Counted from the first letter of the stretch, positions 42,810 through 56,511 are shown. The stretch is 64,000 nucleotides of DNA from Leptasterias polaris (GCA_037783415.1 JAZGTN010000119.1:1240001-1304000); one strand, 5' to 3'. Numbers and translations: made by a program. The notes: a model not told the origin generated them from the letters alone.

Positions 42810-43092
42810 GTCTTAGATCATCAACTTCTTCGTTACTGGTTGTTCCTAAAACTCACAACTCTTGGGGGGGATAGGGCATTTTCTCATGCTGGTCCGCTAC
42901 TTTGGAACAATCTGCCTCTTAATATCCGTAACATGTCATCTATTCATAAGTTCAAAGAGGCTCTCAAAACCCACTTTTTCACAGCCGCTTTTCACTAGAT
43001 TCACGTGTTTCCTTCCTTGCGCCATGAGCATCACTTGTGATGGATACCGGCGCATTATAAGTGCTCTTATTATTATTATTATTATTATTATT
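42810..43092 (+). mobile_element. LINE 3' end, copy B of 5655-5937
   Basis: Same frame and (TTA)n tail as copy A. Confidence 0.75.
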
Positions 43093-44614
43093 AAATGGTC
43101 ATACAGTAGGAGGGTTGAATAGCCATAAAAAGCATGTGTAGAGTTGCCCCTTGTACTTAATGAATTTTGTTCTACAATATTTTCTGGGTCAAATACACGT
43201 GTTGGCTAAAATTCTTCTGATAAAATAATTTCTCTAAATTCCCTTTTTTTCTCAGAGACGGATACTTACGGTCACTATGCCCAGCTGTTACTCCGATACT
43301 TCCTGGCTGAAGGAGTGATGACCGGTCATGCATTGTTCCTAGGCAGCGCTGATGAACCACCACAGACAATATTAAAGGTAATGTACTTGTTTTTTCTGCA
43401 AATTAGTGTTATTTAGCTCATTCCGATCCCCAGATACAAATTAAAAAAATAATTATATAATTTGGTTTTACCCTTACACCAATGTGTGTTAGGCACTGTA
43501 TACTCCAAACTAACCTGAGTTCTGTGAAAAAAGAAAATCCACAGGCAAATCACTTGGGTGGGATTCGAATCCATGACCTTTGCATCGCTAGAGCAGATGT
43601 CTTACCACTAGACCACCAAGCTAGCCCGATGGCTAAAGGCAGTTCAAATCCTTTAAAAAAAACAATTGGTGGATTAGTAAAAAAAAATCTGCTTGCTATC
43701 ATTTTGTATTCTTTCTACTGTCTGACCATTTAATATCACCCCAATAGTTTTCAATGATTGATTAACTATTCCAGCCTTTGAAATATTGATATAATGTGGT
43801 GAGTTCATCTGCTCAGTACACAGTCAACCCTCCTACTGTCTAAACCATTCAATATCATCCATTGTGGTTTTTGAATGATTGATAGATGCGCTATGCCATG
43901 TTTCACACATGAACACAGTTACTTATGTGCACAGATGGTCTACTCACTGTAAAACTGTACCAAGAGAAGAGGGTTAAGTTGTGAAAAGTTAAAATTGTGT
44001 TTTTATTTTTTATAGAATCTACCATGTCCTGTCGAAGATGATCCAATCAAAAAGGCAGCGCAGACAATGAAGAACAATGAGGGCGCTACGTATAGTTCAG
44101 AGGACAGGATGAAGATAGCCTGGCGGTATGAACATCTACCAAAACACCAGGTAAACACGATCAACATACATGTACAGTGTGCAAATGAGATGTATGGAGT
44201 ACAGGCTATCATCTTTCATTCCTGTTTTTTGTCTATCATGGGCCTAAAAGCACCTAAGCGCAGAACACTTCTGGTTATACCAGAATAGGTTGCCAGCTAA
44301 GATACCATTTCACATGTACAATTTGAAGCTGGTATCCTGCTGAATTGCGCTGAGCAGAAATTGTTTCGCCATATTTTTTGCTTAAGCAGCTGTATGAAAT
44401 TAGCCCAAATCAGGTAAGTGTAGCCCTCACCTTGAAGTGGCCATCTGACCTTGTGATGTAAGGGAATATCTGATACAAAAAATATATACATTTATAAAAA
44501 ACAAAAATATTTCTATAAAATTGCTGAGAATTTTTTTTCTATGTTGGTTTTTCTTATCAAGTCAACCCCTTCGACACATCGATTCGGCCATTTTTACGAC
44601 CTGAGTAAACCCAT

Positions 44615-44989
44615 TTTTTATTTTTTTTTTTTTATGAGATGTCGCCCAACTCACAAGGCCACGGACGGCCACTCAAGGTGAGGGCTACACATAACTGATT
44701 TGGGCCATCGACCCAAATCAATTGACACCAGGGGCACGTTGCCTCCTACTCCTGGGGCTGAAACAGGGTTACCCCCTTCACAGTCCTTAAGGATGTAGGC
44801 ATGGGTATCATCCACTAGGATGCCTGTCTGGTAGAGCAGAATGCACTACCTTCCCAACTTTTTCGAAGCAATTATGGTTAAGTGCCTTGCTCAGGGGCAC
44901 AAGTGTCATGACCGGGTATCGAACCCACACTCTGCTGCTGAAAACACCAGAGCTTAGGTCCGGTGACCTAGACCGCTCGGCCACGACAC
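44615..44989 (-). mobile_element. SINE inserted in ELP4 exon 5 (copy B only)
   Basis: 375 bp are absent from copy A between 7459 and 7460. On the - strand it has a tRNA-like head (GTGTCGTGGCCGAGCGGTCT; B box GGTTCGATACCCGG), a body with CTTAACCATAATTGCTTCG, and an A-rich tail (seen as T run at 44615-44634). A sister element lies at 60364-60711. No target-site duplication is visible: copy A reads straight through CCCAT-GCCAAC. Confidence 0.92.
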
Positions 44990-46526
44990 GCCAACAGAGA
45001 GACTTTCCGGCGTCCCGTGTCAGTGTTTTCATCTTCAAGACAAGAAGAGGTAAGAGCTGGTCTTGAATTCCATCTTTGAGAGGGCGGAGCCCTCTTTCAT
45101 TTTGCAAAACATTTGGTTCTTTTTACTTGTGATAAAACTCAATGGAAATTCTGTTACCTCCTTTTTGTAACTCAAGAAAAAGAGGGCTTTAGAAAATAAA
45201 ATGCCCTACTGCTTGCGTTGAATTGAACTAGAGAACTTGTTCACTGCAGCATGCCTATTAACTGTATACTAATGCCAAACAGCACACCACAACAAGAGTC
45301 TTAAAGGAAATAACTAAGGTGATGAAGTGTCCTCTTGAAAAGTAAGAGCGCTATTAGTTTTATAAGTGCTCTCTGGTGTTGGCTGTAAACTGCGTCTTAA
45401 GCAAGGAGTCAGGACAGATAAATAGAGAGAGTGAGTGTGCGCGTACACGAGTGGAGTCTGAAACGCACCTGGAATCAAACCCGCACTGTTCAGCATTCGT
45501 CAACGGCTGTTCAGTTCAGTTCAGTTCAGTTCAGTTTATTTCCACAATATCAAAATCAAAAATCTAATCAAAGACAATGTAAGTTGGAAGTTAAGAGTTT
45601 TATGGATATTTGATACGATTAAATTAAATAAAGAGTAAGCATGGGCGTTCATGATACTGTGGAGGGACCCATAAAGAAGCAAGGGCTGTGTCACACCAAC
45701 GAGCTCAAGTTAGCTCTGTTGTGAAATTTCTTTTTGCGGTGTGTTTTTTTTCAGCAGTCACCGTGGCTCACCTTATCAAAGATTATTCCAACAAATCGAG
45801 AAGCAAGTAATGGAGGGAGGGTTTAACTTATTGGAAAGACAGGTATGTTATCAGCCTCCCTACCATGGACAGCGTACCATATAAACCTGTATCATGCCGC
45901 CACCATCTTGGTCATGTTCCCTGTGTCCAACAGCAGTAATGGATGCTAGTGTTCCTTGTACAAAAAGGAACCATACTATTTGCCCTTTCAGCCTCAGTTT
46001 GGTTACATTGATTTGAATGGAAGAAAAACAAGATGGCCGCACCATGATGAAAGTCCATCAATACCTCTGGTCAATTAACCCCTGGGTTCAATTGCATAGA
46101 GCTGCTTAAGCACAAAACACTGCTTAGAGTGTCTGCTAAGCACAAATAACCAGGGAACCAGTCACAAACTCTGCACATAACATGGTGTTTTGGCTGGTAA
46201 CCTCTTTCTGCTAAGCAAAACTGTTTTGCGTTGAGGGATGTGCTGAAAAACAACGCTGATTGGCTCCAAAAAGTGACTGCTCTACGCGCACGATTGTTTT
46301 AATAAAACGTTTGGGCGTTTGTAGGGCAACACCCTGACTCCCGAGACACATTTTATGCCTAAGTCTTGACCCTGACTATTGAGTCGTTCGTACATTGAGA
46401 CTCGGATTTATTCATATCTCATGACTCACAAATTATCAAGACTTGTAACAGTTGAGTTCAGCATTCTCCATATCAGTTTGAAGCTTTGCATCGTGTGGAA
46501 AATCAGAAGTAACTATAACTAGGAAA

Positions 46527-46733
46527 TGAGCGGGTACAACGATGTGTAAATCTCCTTTGGGAGGAGTGTTGGCTCTGAAAAGAGCCGGTGTGGTCCCGAC
46601 ATTTTGAAGAGAGTTGTGTTGTACTGGAGACGAGCAGAGTATACTGTTCAAAATGTTGAGACCACACCGGCTCTTTTCAGAGCCAACACGCCACCCAAGA
46701 GAGATTATACAAATAGTTGTACCCGCAAGTTTA
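46527..46733. mobile_element. Foldback element, copy B of 8997-9203
   Basis: Same arms as copy A. Confidence 0.8.
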
Positions 46734-47030
46734 CAGTAACTTCTAAGCATTCTCCATGTTTTATTTAATCTGTTTTCAACTATTTGTTCTCCCCTTTTTT
46801 AGACAAAAGACCGGAACATCCTGAGAATAGCTGTCGACTCTCTGGGGTCGCCCTTGTGGGGGGAGGAGCAAGCTGTCAATCAACATAATAGACATCAAGG
46901 GGCGGAGCTATGTCAGTTCTTGCACGCCCTCCGCGCCTTGTTGAGGAATTCACTTGCTGTGTGTGTCGTAACGATTCCAACCCATTTATTCAATGTAAGT
47001 CTTCACTCTTATAACAGAAAGTCGATATAA

Positions 47031-47102
47031 GTCAGCGTGGTCTAGTGGTTAGACTGCAGGACTTGCAATCACAAGGTTGTGGGTTCAAATCCTACCGTTC
47101 GA
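47031..47102 (+). mobile_element. tRNA-like sequence, copy B of 9501-9572
   Basis: Identical to copy A; not a functional tRNA by stem pairing. Confidence 0.5.
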
Positions 47103-47318
47103 ACTAACCACTGATTTCACAATGACTAGAAAAAGTACTGTTATTGTCAAGTTACTGAATTACAATTTATTGATTTGTGCAGTTCATAATCATAGATGTT
47201 AAACCAATGTTTGTATGAGAGAGATTGGCCGTTCCCAGCTTGGTGTTTATATCCCCTTGTGGGAGTTTGCCGAGTTCCCTTGACAGGAAGATCATCTAAA
47301 CAAAGCCCAGCTGCTTTG

Positions 47319-47672
47319 ATTATAATAATAATAATAAATAGCTAGTTCTTATATGGCGCATTTTACAATAACGTTTCAACACGCTTTACATTAGTGCCCT
47401 GGTCATTAGGCCAATAACATTCCTTTAATCTTTCTCAGCTCCCTGGGGAGTATACAGCCCGAGGTGCCGTGGCGCTCCGAAGCTTTTCCAAACACAATAT
47501 CAACCTCTACCCTCACAAGTACCAATTTATACCCCTGGGTGAAGAGAAGCAATTATAGTAAAGCATCTTGCTCAATGACACAAGTGTCAAGATCGGGATT
47601 CGAACCCACACTCCGATGACATAACCACCAGAACTTGAATTCGATGCTCTTAACCGCTCGGCCATGGCACCC
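47319..47672 (-). mobile_element. tRNA-derived SINE, copy B of 9789-10142
   Basis: Same as copy A. Confidence 0.85.
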
Positions 47673-48427
47673 TGTGATTCATACGTGGGAAGATGTTACA
47701 CCTTGTTGTCTGGTACTTCGGACTCCAGTTGGTTTGAATCCCAGTCATGACACAGGGACCTTGAGCAAGCGATTACCATAATTGCTTCTCTTAACCCAGG
47801 TGTATAAATGGGGATCCTGAGAGGGCTGATACAGTAGTGTGTTTGATTAACCTCTAAGCGCTTACTTAAGCAGTTGGTCCTCACGGAATTGAGAGTTTGA
47901 GGAATGGTCTAAGTATGCCTGATGAACAGGGATATTAATGTTATACAATTTATTTTTCCCTGACACGGATGTATAATAAGCACTGTATACTCAGTATTTT
48001 CTCGAGTTCTGTGAAAAAAATTTTTTTATCAAGCGCCTTGATGTAAGTAGCTTCAAGAAAATATGTGCTATATAACAGTCTGATATAGCGCCCAGGCTTG
48101 ATATTCATCCTACTTTAGTTCGTTTTATGATTTGTTTTTCCCTTGGGAAAATCTTAAAAACTGTGATTAAATAATCTAAAAGTCTACAAAGTCTACACCA
48201 TATGAACACGTTGGTCAGCCCTTGTGCTCAAACAATTATGTCCTACTTCTTTTGGCAAGGACAAAGAACCAGAGGACCAATTTTCTCTCTTTGTTTTTGT
48301 TGTCTTACAGGATGCAGCAGTCGTCAGGCGGATACAGAGAATGTGTGATACGGCAATTGGACTAGAGTCTTTCGCCGGCGCAGAAAAGGAGAAAAATCCT
48401 GTGTTCAAGGAATACCACGGTAAGTTA

Positions 48428-48654
48428 TAGATAGGTTGCAGTATGACGTAAGTCGGCCATCTTTACGGGCAATTTGGAACACACGGTCATGCGTTACGCG
48501 TGAGAACGGCGTGCAGCACGCCACACATTTCACCAAACTCATTGCATGATTGGTTAGTGAATGACGCGGCTGCGTTAATAATTTGAGCGCTTGACGCGCC
48601 TGCAAGCCAAAATGCGATTTGCCCGTAAAGATGGCGTCTACTGGGAACTATCTA
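48428..48654. mobile_element. MITE 'TAGATAGGTTGCA', copy B of 10898-11124
   Basis: Same position eight bases after the exon 8 donor. Confidence 0.8.
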
Positions 48655-49067
48655 TAGAGAGCGAGTTAAAGGTCAGAATGGTAAGAAGGTTCTAATTGGA
48701 TTGGATAGATATTCCAGTGAATGCACATGGCCTGTTCCATTGGAAAATTCAAAATAATTATGCTCATGTACACTTGTGTAGGATTGCTCCAGTACATTTG
48801 GCACAATGATGCGTTGTAGCGGAACGTTCTGGCCATCCAATGAATTGCGGGCATTTATTTGTTTATTTATTTATTCAATCAGGCTTTAAAAAACAAAACA
48901 ATACAATAAACAGAGGACTGAGAAAAAACAGTCAGACCAATTATGAAAAACAGAGGGATATGTAAACATACAAAAACAAACAGCAGCCTAGGGATTGCCC
49001 AAAAGCAAACTAAATCACTATCTAAAAGGGCACGTTCTTTCCCAACTAGAACATGCCCGACATTTGC

Positions 49068-49357
49068 TTGACGTAAGCGCGGAATTCCCTGCTTCCGTAA
49101 GCTCCCAGTCTTTGCTTACGGTAAGCAGAGCCATGAAAATTGGCCTAGCTGAGTTCCCTGACTTAGGTTCCCTGTTTTAGGTACTAATGAAAATTGCAAA
49201 AACACGTACAAAGTCTTGCTGTGCCTGGCACCTTTCCTCTTTTTGTTGTTGGACAAACTGCACCTGCGTGTCTATTGATGGTCGTTAAGTTTCATGGCAA
49301 AGTGTTCTACCGCATCAAAACTCAAGTTCCGACGGCAGATGTGCTGGTTCGAATCCT
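49068..49357. repeat. Local 290-bp direct duplication in ELP4 intron 8 (copy B only)
   Basis: It duplicates 49544-49833 and replaces the 79 bp that copy A has at 11538-11616. The left joint shares GC and the right joint shares CCT, which suggests template switching or microhomology repair. Confidence 0.85.
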
Positions 49358-50120
49358 ATTCAGCTGATCAGGGACCAATTTCTTGGCTCTGCTTACCGCC
49401 AAATTCTGCGCTTGCGATCACCATTCTCTGCTTACCGAGTAAGCGCCGAATTTCTGCGCTAGCTGTGTAAGCGTAGAATGCCTAGTAACGTGGACTACGC
49501 ACACGCACAAGCAAAAATTCCCTGCTAACCCCACGAAATAAGCTTGACGTAAGCGCGGAATTCCCTGCTTCCGTAAGCTCCCAGTCTTTGCTTACGGTAA
49601 GCAGAGCCATGAAAATTGGCCTAGCTGAGTTCCCTGACTTAGGTTCCCTGTTTTAGGTACTAATGAAAATTGCAAAAACACGTACAAAGTCTTGCTGTGC
49701 CTGGCACCTTTCCTCTTTTTGTTGTTGGACAAACTGCACCTGCGTGTCTATTGATGGTCGTTAAGTTTCATGGCAAAGTGTTCTACCGCATCAAAACTCA
49801 AGTTCCGACGGCAGATGTGCTGGTTCGAATCCTGGTTGTGACACTTGTGACACTTGAGCACCACGTGTGTCCATTTGGCTGCTGGTGCTACATACTCCTA
49901 AGCAGTTGAGATGGTCTCAGGAATGCTTAGTCTGGTTGTAAGACATGCTCAAACCATTCCTCCAAATTTTTTTTTACATTTTCTTTTGCTAGGTTTGTTT
50001 CACATTCGCCAGCTGCCAAGATTAAATTCCCTGTGTGGTCACATGCCCGACACCATGGATCTTGCCTTTAAATTGAAGAGGAAAAAACTCACTATTGAGG
50101 TAGGTTCTGGGAACTAAGGC

Positions 50121-50239
50121 CGTGTCTGTATTGGCGGCTACGGCCGTGACTGTTGCTAAGGGGTGTTGCTATGGATCATCCTGTACTTCAAGACATGTTG
50201 ACGATCACGTTGTAGCCGTAGCCGCCAACTGACACGCAG
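50121..50239. mobile_element. Foldback element, copy B of 12382-12500
   Basis: Same arms as copy A. Confidence 0.65.
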
Positions 50240-50528
50240 AGCAGACTGTCCCAAAAGTTAAGCTATTTCCGTTCAACCAGGCAGTTATTATTTTCTCCTT
50301 TTTGTCGTTTGTTTGGGTTGAAAGTTTTTGAAATTGACTTTTGCATTTGTTGGAATCAATTTTCCCAACAGAAGCTGCATTTACCACCGGAGCTCCCGGA
50401 AACAATGAGCCGAACTCAAGACCCTGTTACGAGTGCAATAGCGCCCTCTATTGGCTGTGGATCAGTAGGCGGCACAAGCAAGTTGGATTTCTGAGATTAA
50501 TTTGTCATTTTGGAGCACAAGCATTGTA

Positions 50529-50760
50529 TCTTTGACCGTCATCCAAACCCTATCCCTAACCCCAATAAAAACCTGAACCCTATCCTTAACCCAAACCTGA
50601 TCTATAACCCTAACTCAAACTCAAACTCAAACTCAAACCCAAACCCCACCCCCTTACCCTAACTCAAACTCAAACTCAAACTCAAACCCAAACCCCCTTA
50701 CCCTGCCCCTATCCAAAACCCTGTCCATTTGTCCTTATCCCAAACCCTAACCCTTATCAA
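50529..50760. repeat. Degenerate telomere-like repeat, copy B
   Basis: Counterpart of 12790-13015 with one extra hexamer. The ELP4 polyadenylation signal AATAAA is at 50564-50569. Confidence 0.75.
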
Positions 50761-51295
50761 AGAGTGGGGATCTGCTCTGATATTTCAGATTCATATCAAA
50801 CAACCTCTGCGTAGGCCGCCATGAGGTCAACAAATGGAAACATGCACGTGTGTACGCACCACCGCACTTCTCGGCCAATGACAAGTCTGCCTTCCACCTC
50901 AATGAGGGCGCTGTGTGAGCTTGTGACATCATTTGGTTCTGTTACAGTTGTCACGCTTCACAGCGTCAATGATTAAGACTGCTTTATAAATATATACAAA
51001 CATGGATTTAAGTTTTAATTTTTATGCAAATGGTTTATAAAACGACTTCAAAGTTTTAGGCATGCAACAAATAATAATTTACACCTCCAACCAGTGACAG
51101 CATAGTCACTGATTCTGTTCATTTATGTAAAATATGTATATTTTTTATTAAAATAAATGCGGCTAAAGGAATAAACAGTAAGCGCAAATCTTTTTCATTT
51201 CAACAAAATGTGTGTAAATCCCCTGAACATCTAAAATGTAAACCAGGAGGTTCAGAGTTTTCCCTATTTTTTTCATCAAAATGCTTAAAAATCAT

Positions 51296-53217
51296 GAGAG
51301 GTAAGCCTTGCATTTAGGTCAAAATTGGGCTGAAATTGGATAAAATGGCAAGGGGTAAGCCTGGCATTTTTTGTCAAAAATGGGCTGAAATTGGATAAAA
51401 TCGCAAGGGGTAAGCATTGCATTTTGGTCAAAAATGGGCTGAAACTGTTTGAAATCGCAAGGGGTAAGCCGTGCATTTTTGTCAAAAATGGGCTGAAATT
51501 GGATAAAATGGCAAGGGGTAAGCCTTGCATTTTTGTCAAAAATGGGCTGAAATTGGATAAAATGGCAAGGGGTAAGTAAGCCTTGCATTTTTGTCAAAAA
51601 TGGGCTGAAATTGGATAAAATGGCAAGGGGTAAGCCTTGCATTTTTGTCAAAAATGGGCTGAAATTGGATAAAATCGCAAGGGGTAAGCCTTGCATTTTT
51701 GTCAAAAATGGGCTGCCATTTTATGCAATTTGCATTTTCATCAAAAATGGGCTGAAATTGGATAAAATCCCAAGGGGTAAGCATTGCATTTTTGTCAAAA
51801 ATGGGCTGAAATTGGATAAAATGGCAAGGGGTAAGCCTTGCATTTTTGTCAAAAATGGGCTGAAATTGGATAAAATCGCAAGGGGTAGTAAGCCTTGCAT
51901 TTTTGTCAAAAATGGGCTGAAATTGGATAAAATGGCAAGAGGTAAGCATTGCATCAAGGTAAAAAATGGGCTGAAATTGGATAAAATCGCAAGGGGTTAG
52001 CCTTGCATTTAGGTCAAAAATGGGCTGAAATTTGATAAAATTGCAAGGGGTAAGCCTTGCATTTAGGTCAAAAATGGGCTGCCATTTTATCCAATTTGCA
52101 TTTTCATCAAAAATGGGCTGAAATTGGATAAAATCCCAAGGGGTAAGCATTGCATTTTTGTCAAAAATGGGCTGAAATTGGATAAAATGGCAAGGGGTAG
52201 CCTTGCATTTTTGTCAAAAATGGGCTGAAATTGGATAAAATGGCAAGGGGTAAGCCTTGCATTTTTGTCAAAAATGGGCTGCCATTTTATCCAATTTGCA
52301 TTTTCATCAAAAATGGGCTGAAATTGGATAAAATCCCAAGGGGTAAGCATTGCATTTTTGTCAAAAATGGGCTGAAATTGGATAAAATGGCAAGGGGTAA
52401 GCCTTGCATTTTTGTCAAAAATGGGCTGAAATTGGATAAAATGGCAAGGGGTAAGCCTTGCATTTTTGTCAAAAATGGGCTGAAACTTGATAAAATGGGA
52501 AGGGGTAAGCCTTGCATTTTTGTCAAAAATGGGCTGAAATTGGATAAAATGGCAAGGGGTAAGCCTTGCATTTTTGTCAAAAATGGGCTGAAATTGGATA
52601 AAATCGCAAGGGGTAAGCCTTGCATTTTTGTCAAAAATGGGCTGAAATTGGATAAAATGGCAAGGGGTAAGCATTGCATTTTTGTCAAAAATAGGCTGAA
52701 ATTGGATAAAATGGCAAGGGTAAGCCTTGCATTTTTGTCAAAAATGGATAAAATGGCAAGGGGTAAGCCTTGCATTTTTGTCAAAAATGGGCTGAAATTG
52801 GATAAAATGGCAAGGGGTAAGCCTTGCATTTTTGTCAAAAATGGGCTGAAATTGGATAAAATCGCAAGGGGTAAGCCTTGCATTTAGGTCAAAAATGGGC
52901 TGAAATTTGATAAAATCGCAAGGGGTAAGCCTTGCATTTTTGTCAAAAATGGGCTGAAACTTGATAAGGGGTAAGCCTTGCATTTTTGTCAAAAATGGGC
53001 TGAAATTGGATAAAATGGCAAGGGTAAGCCTTGCATTTTTGTCAAAAATGGATAAAATGGCAAGGGGTAAGCCTTGCATTTTTGTCAAAAATGGGCTGAA
53101 ATTGGATGAAATGGCAAGGGGTAGCCTTGCATTTTTGTCAAAAATGGGCTGCCATTTTATCCAATTTTCATTTTCATCAAAAATGGGCTGAAATTGGATA
53201 AAATGGCAAGGGGTAAG
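51296..53217. repeat. Minisatellite, 54-bp unit, copy B
   Basis: The same array as 13551-15439, net 33 bp longer. A short unit (GGCAAGGGTAAGCC, then ATGGATAAAATGG) that occurs once near 15240-15290 in copy A occurs twice here (52715-52760 and 53020-53060). A unit near 52965 is cut short. Confidence 0.95.
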
Positions 53218-54677
53218 ATTCACCTCCATGCTTGGGGTATGGGAACCATATTTGACAGATTATCGACTTCAAACAATCAAAATATAGAATTTTAAAAACA
53301 ATATTTTTAGCATATGAAAAAAGGTCATATAAATGATTTAAATTTATTGTTGAAGATCAACTTTCCCCCATGAATATTACATCAGTTTGAGCTCGACACT
53401 CAATGAATTTGATTTAAAAAAAAGTTTTCTTTTTTTTAAAGTTAAATATTTTACACATAATTATTTTTTTAAATTTTATTCAAACAAAAACATTTTTTTT
53501 AACAAAGACTTAGTGACTTTCCAAGCAAAAATTTTTTTTACACCGAATTCCTGCCTATTATATTAAGTATATTAATGGCTTGGTTACCAGCGAAGCTTCA
53601 ACTATGACGACATACAGCATAAAACAGGTTACCAATTAAAGGTATTATACAGGATTGGCAGAGCTGACAAAACAGTCACAGACAGTGTTCATGTTTAGTG
53701 TGATCAACCACATACATGAAATAACAAACCTGTGAAAATTGGGGCATACTCAGTAGTGTGAGTCGGAAAAAAAAACATGCCTAATTTTCAGCATATAGAC
53801 TCATTGTCCATAATTTTGGCTGTATCAACCGAAATCAACTGTTTTTCAGGTTTTCAGAAACAGTTTTTCGAGTCCAAATATGACTTCATTTCAGAGAGAA
53901 ATATTTCACAGGAAAAATTTGTTTCTAGCATAAACTGCATAATCAGTCAGCTTTTAGAAAAAATTTCAACATTGATGTTTTTGTCCTTACCAATCCTGTA
54001 TTACCTTAAACAGTTTGCCATTTAACGCAAACAGATAAATAATGAGTAATATAACCCTTACCGGGGAAAAAAGTACAGGTACATAAATACAATAGTGATC
54101 TGAGACAGAATGACATTACAGAAGCGTTTGTATGGGTTCAAAACTCAAACACTCTTTTCATTTTCCCCCAATAGCGTCACACATTTTTAGTTCATGTCAC
54201 TTTGGGAGTAGGAGTTCCCATAGGGTACGATGCATTTGAGGTGACAAAAAACCTGATTAGCAATGATCTTCTTAGTGGTCCGCTGGCCAAAAAATGCCAG
54301 TTAAAAGACAAGGCAAAATTCTCTCCAAGTGGTCCGGCTGGCTATTTCAGTGTTGAAAAGCATCCTTCGTTAATGTGAAATAAGGACTACAGTGAAAAGG
54401 CTGATGGACCAGTGAAATGACAAGCTAACTGGTCACTGTAACAGTTACGGTTGGTCACTGTAACAGTTACGGGCAAACCCTGGTTAGGTTCTCACCAAAC
54501 AATGTTTACATCCACTTTGAATCTGAAACTGGAAGCCCATGGGTAGACAGTAGTCGCGGTTGACGTCGGAGCAAGGGGACCTCTACATCAGAGGTCACAG
54601 GTCACCATAGGTCACATGCCCAAATGTCTATCGTCATCTCTTAACACCCAAATTAAAGAGAGACCGAACACATAATA
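53218..54677. other. Intergenic DNA between minisatellite and MED25 3' end, copy B
   Basis: Counterpart of 15440-16899: AT-rich, a degraded dispersed repeat, no exon. Confidence 0.55.
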
Positions 54678-56055
54678 CTACTTCAGCAGGTCAAACAGGG
54701 AAATTTCATCACCTATCGCTTGTTGAATTCCCGGCTGACCTGGCCCCGATTGCCGCGGCAACTGTTGCTGGGCGACCTGGTTCTGCTGCAACATGATTGG
54801 CTGCTGGGGCTGTTGGAGGCGAAACTGCTGCTGTGGATTGACAGATGGCTGCTGCTGCTGTTGTTGTTGCCACTGCATCTGTTGTTGTTGTTGTTGTTGT
54901 GGTTGGGTCTGCGGGAGCATACCTGGTTGTCCGGGGGTCTGCTGCGGGAGCATACCTGGTTGTCCGGGGGTCTGCTGCGGGAGCATACCTGGTTGTCCGG
55001 GGGTCTGCTGCGGGAGCATACCTGGTTGTCCGGGCGTCTGCAACAACAAACAATTCACCAGAGTGTACAAGGTCAGTTTCCAAAACAGATTCCTCTTTTA
55101 CATACTGGACATACTGGACATTATTTTCTTTTCGGGCAAAAATAGAGAGAGACAAATTCTCAGCCACTTATTTTGCAAATGTTTTGTTTTTTCACGTTGC
55201 AGCTGCCAGAAAGTTAAGCACCAATGAAGGAAAGTATAATGGTGTTTTCATGATGCCATGAAAAATAAAAAAGTAAAAGTAAAGTCTGTCCCCAGCCAAT
55301 GTGGTTCATCAAGCCCGTGTTTATATCCGGTTTCCTAAGCATTTATCGACCGAGAATGTTTCTAATCCCCCTGGACAGGGTGCCAGACCATCTCATGTTA
55401 CTCCCCAGCTCTCACCGGTACCCATTTGTACTCCTGGGTGGAGAGAAGCAATTATGATCAAGTGCCTTGCTCAAGGACGCATACCTCACAACTGACCAGG
55501 CCAGGATTCAAATCCACATTCTGTAAATTACAGAGCTTGAGTTCCCTGCCCTAGACTGCATGGCCGTGACACCCCGTAAGTCACGATGCAATAGTTGCAC
55601 AGGAGTGCAACTATTGCATCGTGACAGGAGGGTGGAGAGAGTTTTTACCCTTTCAGCCCCAGGGTATAGTGCAGCTAGGGCACAGGTTAGGGCTAGGTTA
55701 GGGCTAGGTTAGGGCTAGGTTAGGGCTAGGGCTAGGTTAGGGCTAGGTTAGGGCTAGGCTAGGGCTAGGGCTAGGGCTAGGTTAGGGCTAGGGCTAGGTT
55801 AGGGCTAGGGCTAGGGCTAGGGCTAGGTTAAGCACAGCTGGTTTAGATTAAATAAAATCAGCCCAAAACCAAAGAATGGATACTGAAGTATTGCAAGATT
55901 TGTGTCCTACCTGAGGCTGGTTCATTAGTAAATGCCGTAGCTGGGGGTTGTTTGTAGGTAGCTGTTGACTCTGGGCTGGAGTCGGTGTAGACGATCCATT
56001 CCCCTGCTGGACTGGCTGGGCCAACTGGGGTCGCTGCTGCTGTTGCTGCTGTTGT

Positions 56056-56090
<35 letters not shown>

Positions 56091-56480
56091 TTGTGGATGT
56101 GGTTGGACAGGCTGTTGTTGTGGATGTGGTTGGACAGGCTGTGGTTGCTGCTGCTGTTGGACAGGTTGCTGCTGTTGCTGCTGTTGCTGTAACCTACATG
56201 ACAGAAAACCATTGAAAAAATAAACGAACAAGGTCCAGTTTTATAGAAATGCCTCGGCACAAAATTTATGGTTACCAGCCAAAAAGAAACAATACATGTT
56301 ATGTTAATGACTGGTTCCCCGTTTCACTCTTCATTGCATAAATTCATTAAGTAATTCTGCTTTTAGACAAAGGACAGGAGTTGGTTATCAGAAACTGTTT
56401 TGGATTTTGAAAATGATTGGCAATGATTGGTAATGAAGTACCTCTGTTGCTGCTGTTGAAGTTGTTGCTGTTGCAACAGC

Positions 56481-56511
<31 letters not shown>

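Larger units (their letters stand above)
40041..50494 (+). pseudogene. ELP4: Elongator complex protein 4, copy B, exon 5 broken by a SINE
   Basis: Exons: 40041-40188, 42368-42403, 43256-43377, 44016-44150, 44562-45049 (interrupted), 45755-45842, 46803-46994, 48311-48419, 49993-50099, 50372-50494. Apart from the insertion, the exon sequences and splice sites are the same as in copy A. In exon 5 a SINE (44615-44989) enters after the second base of the ATG codon that follows SKP. Reading through it gives a stop TGA at 44679-44681. Removing exon 5 (113 bp) would shift the frame, so skipping does not rescue the protein. A product cut near residue 170 would lack about half of the RecA-like fold. 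Very recent loss, or a polymorphic allele, is likely because no other decay is seen. Confidence 0.88.
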
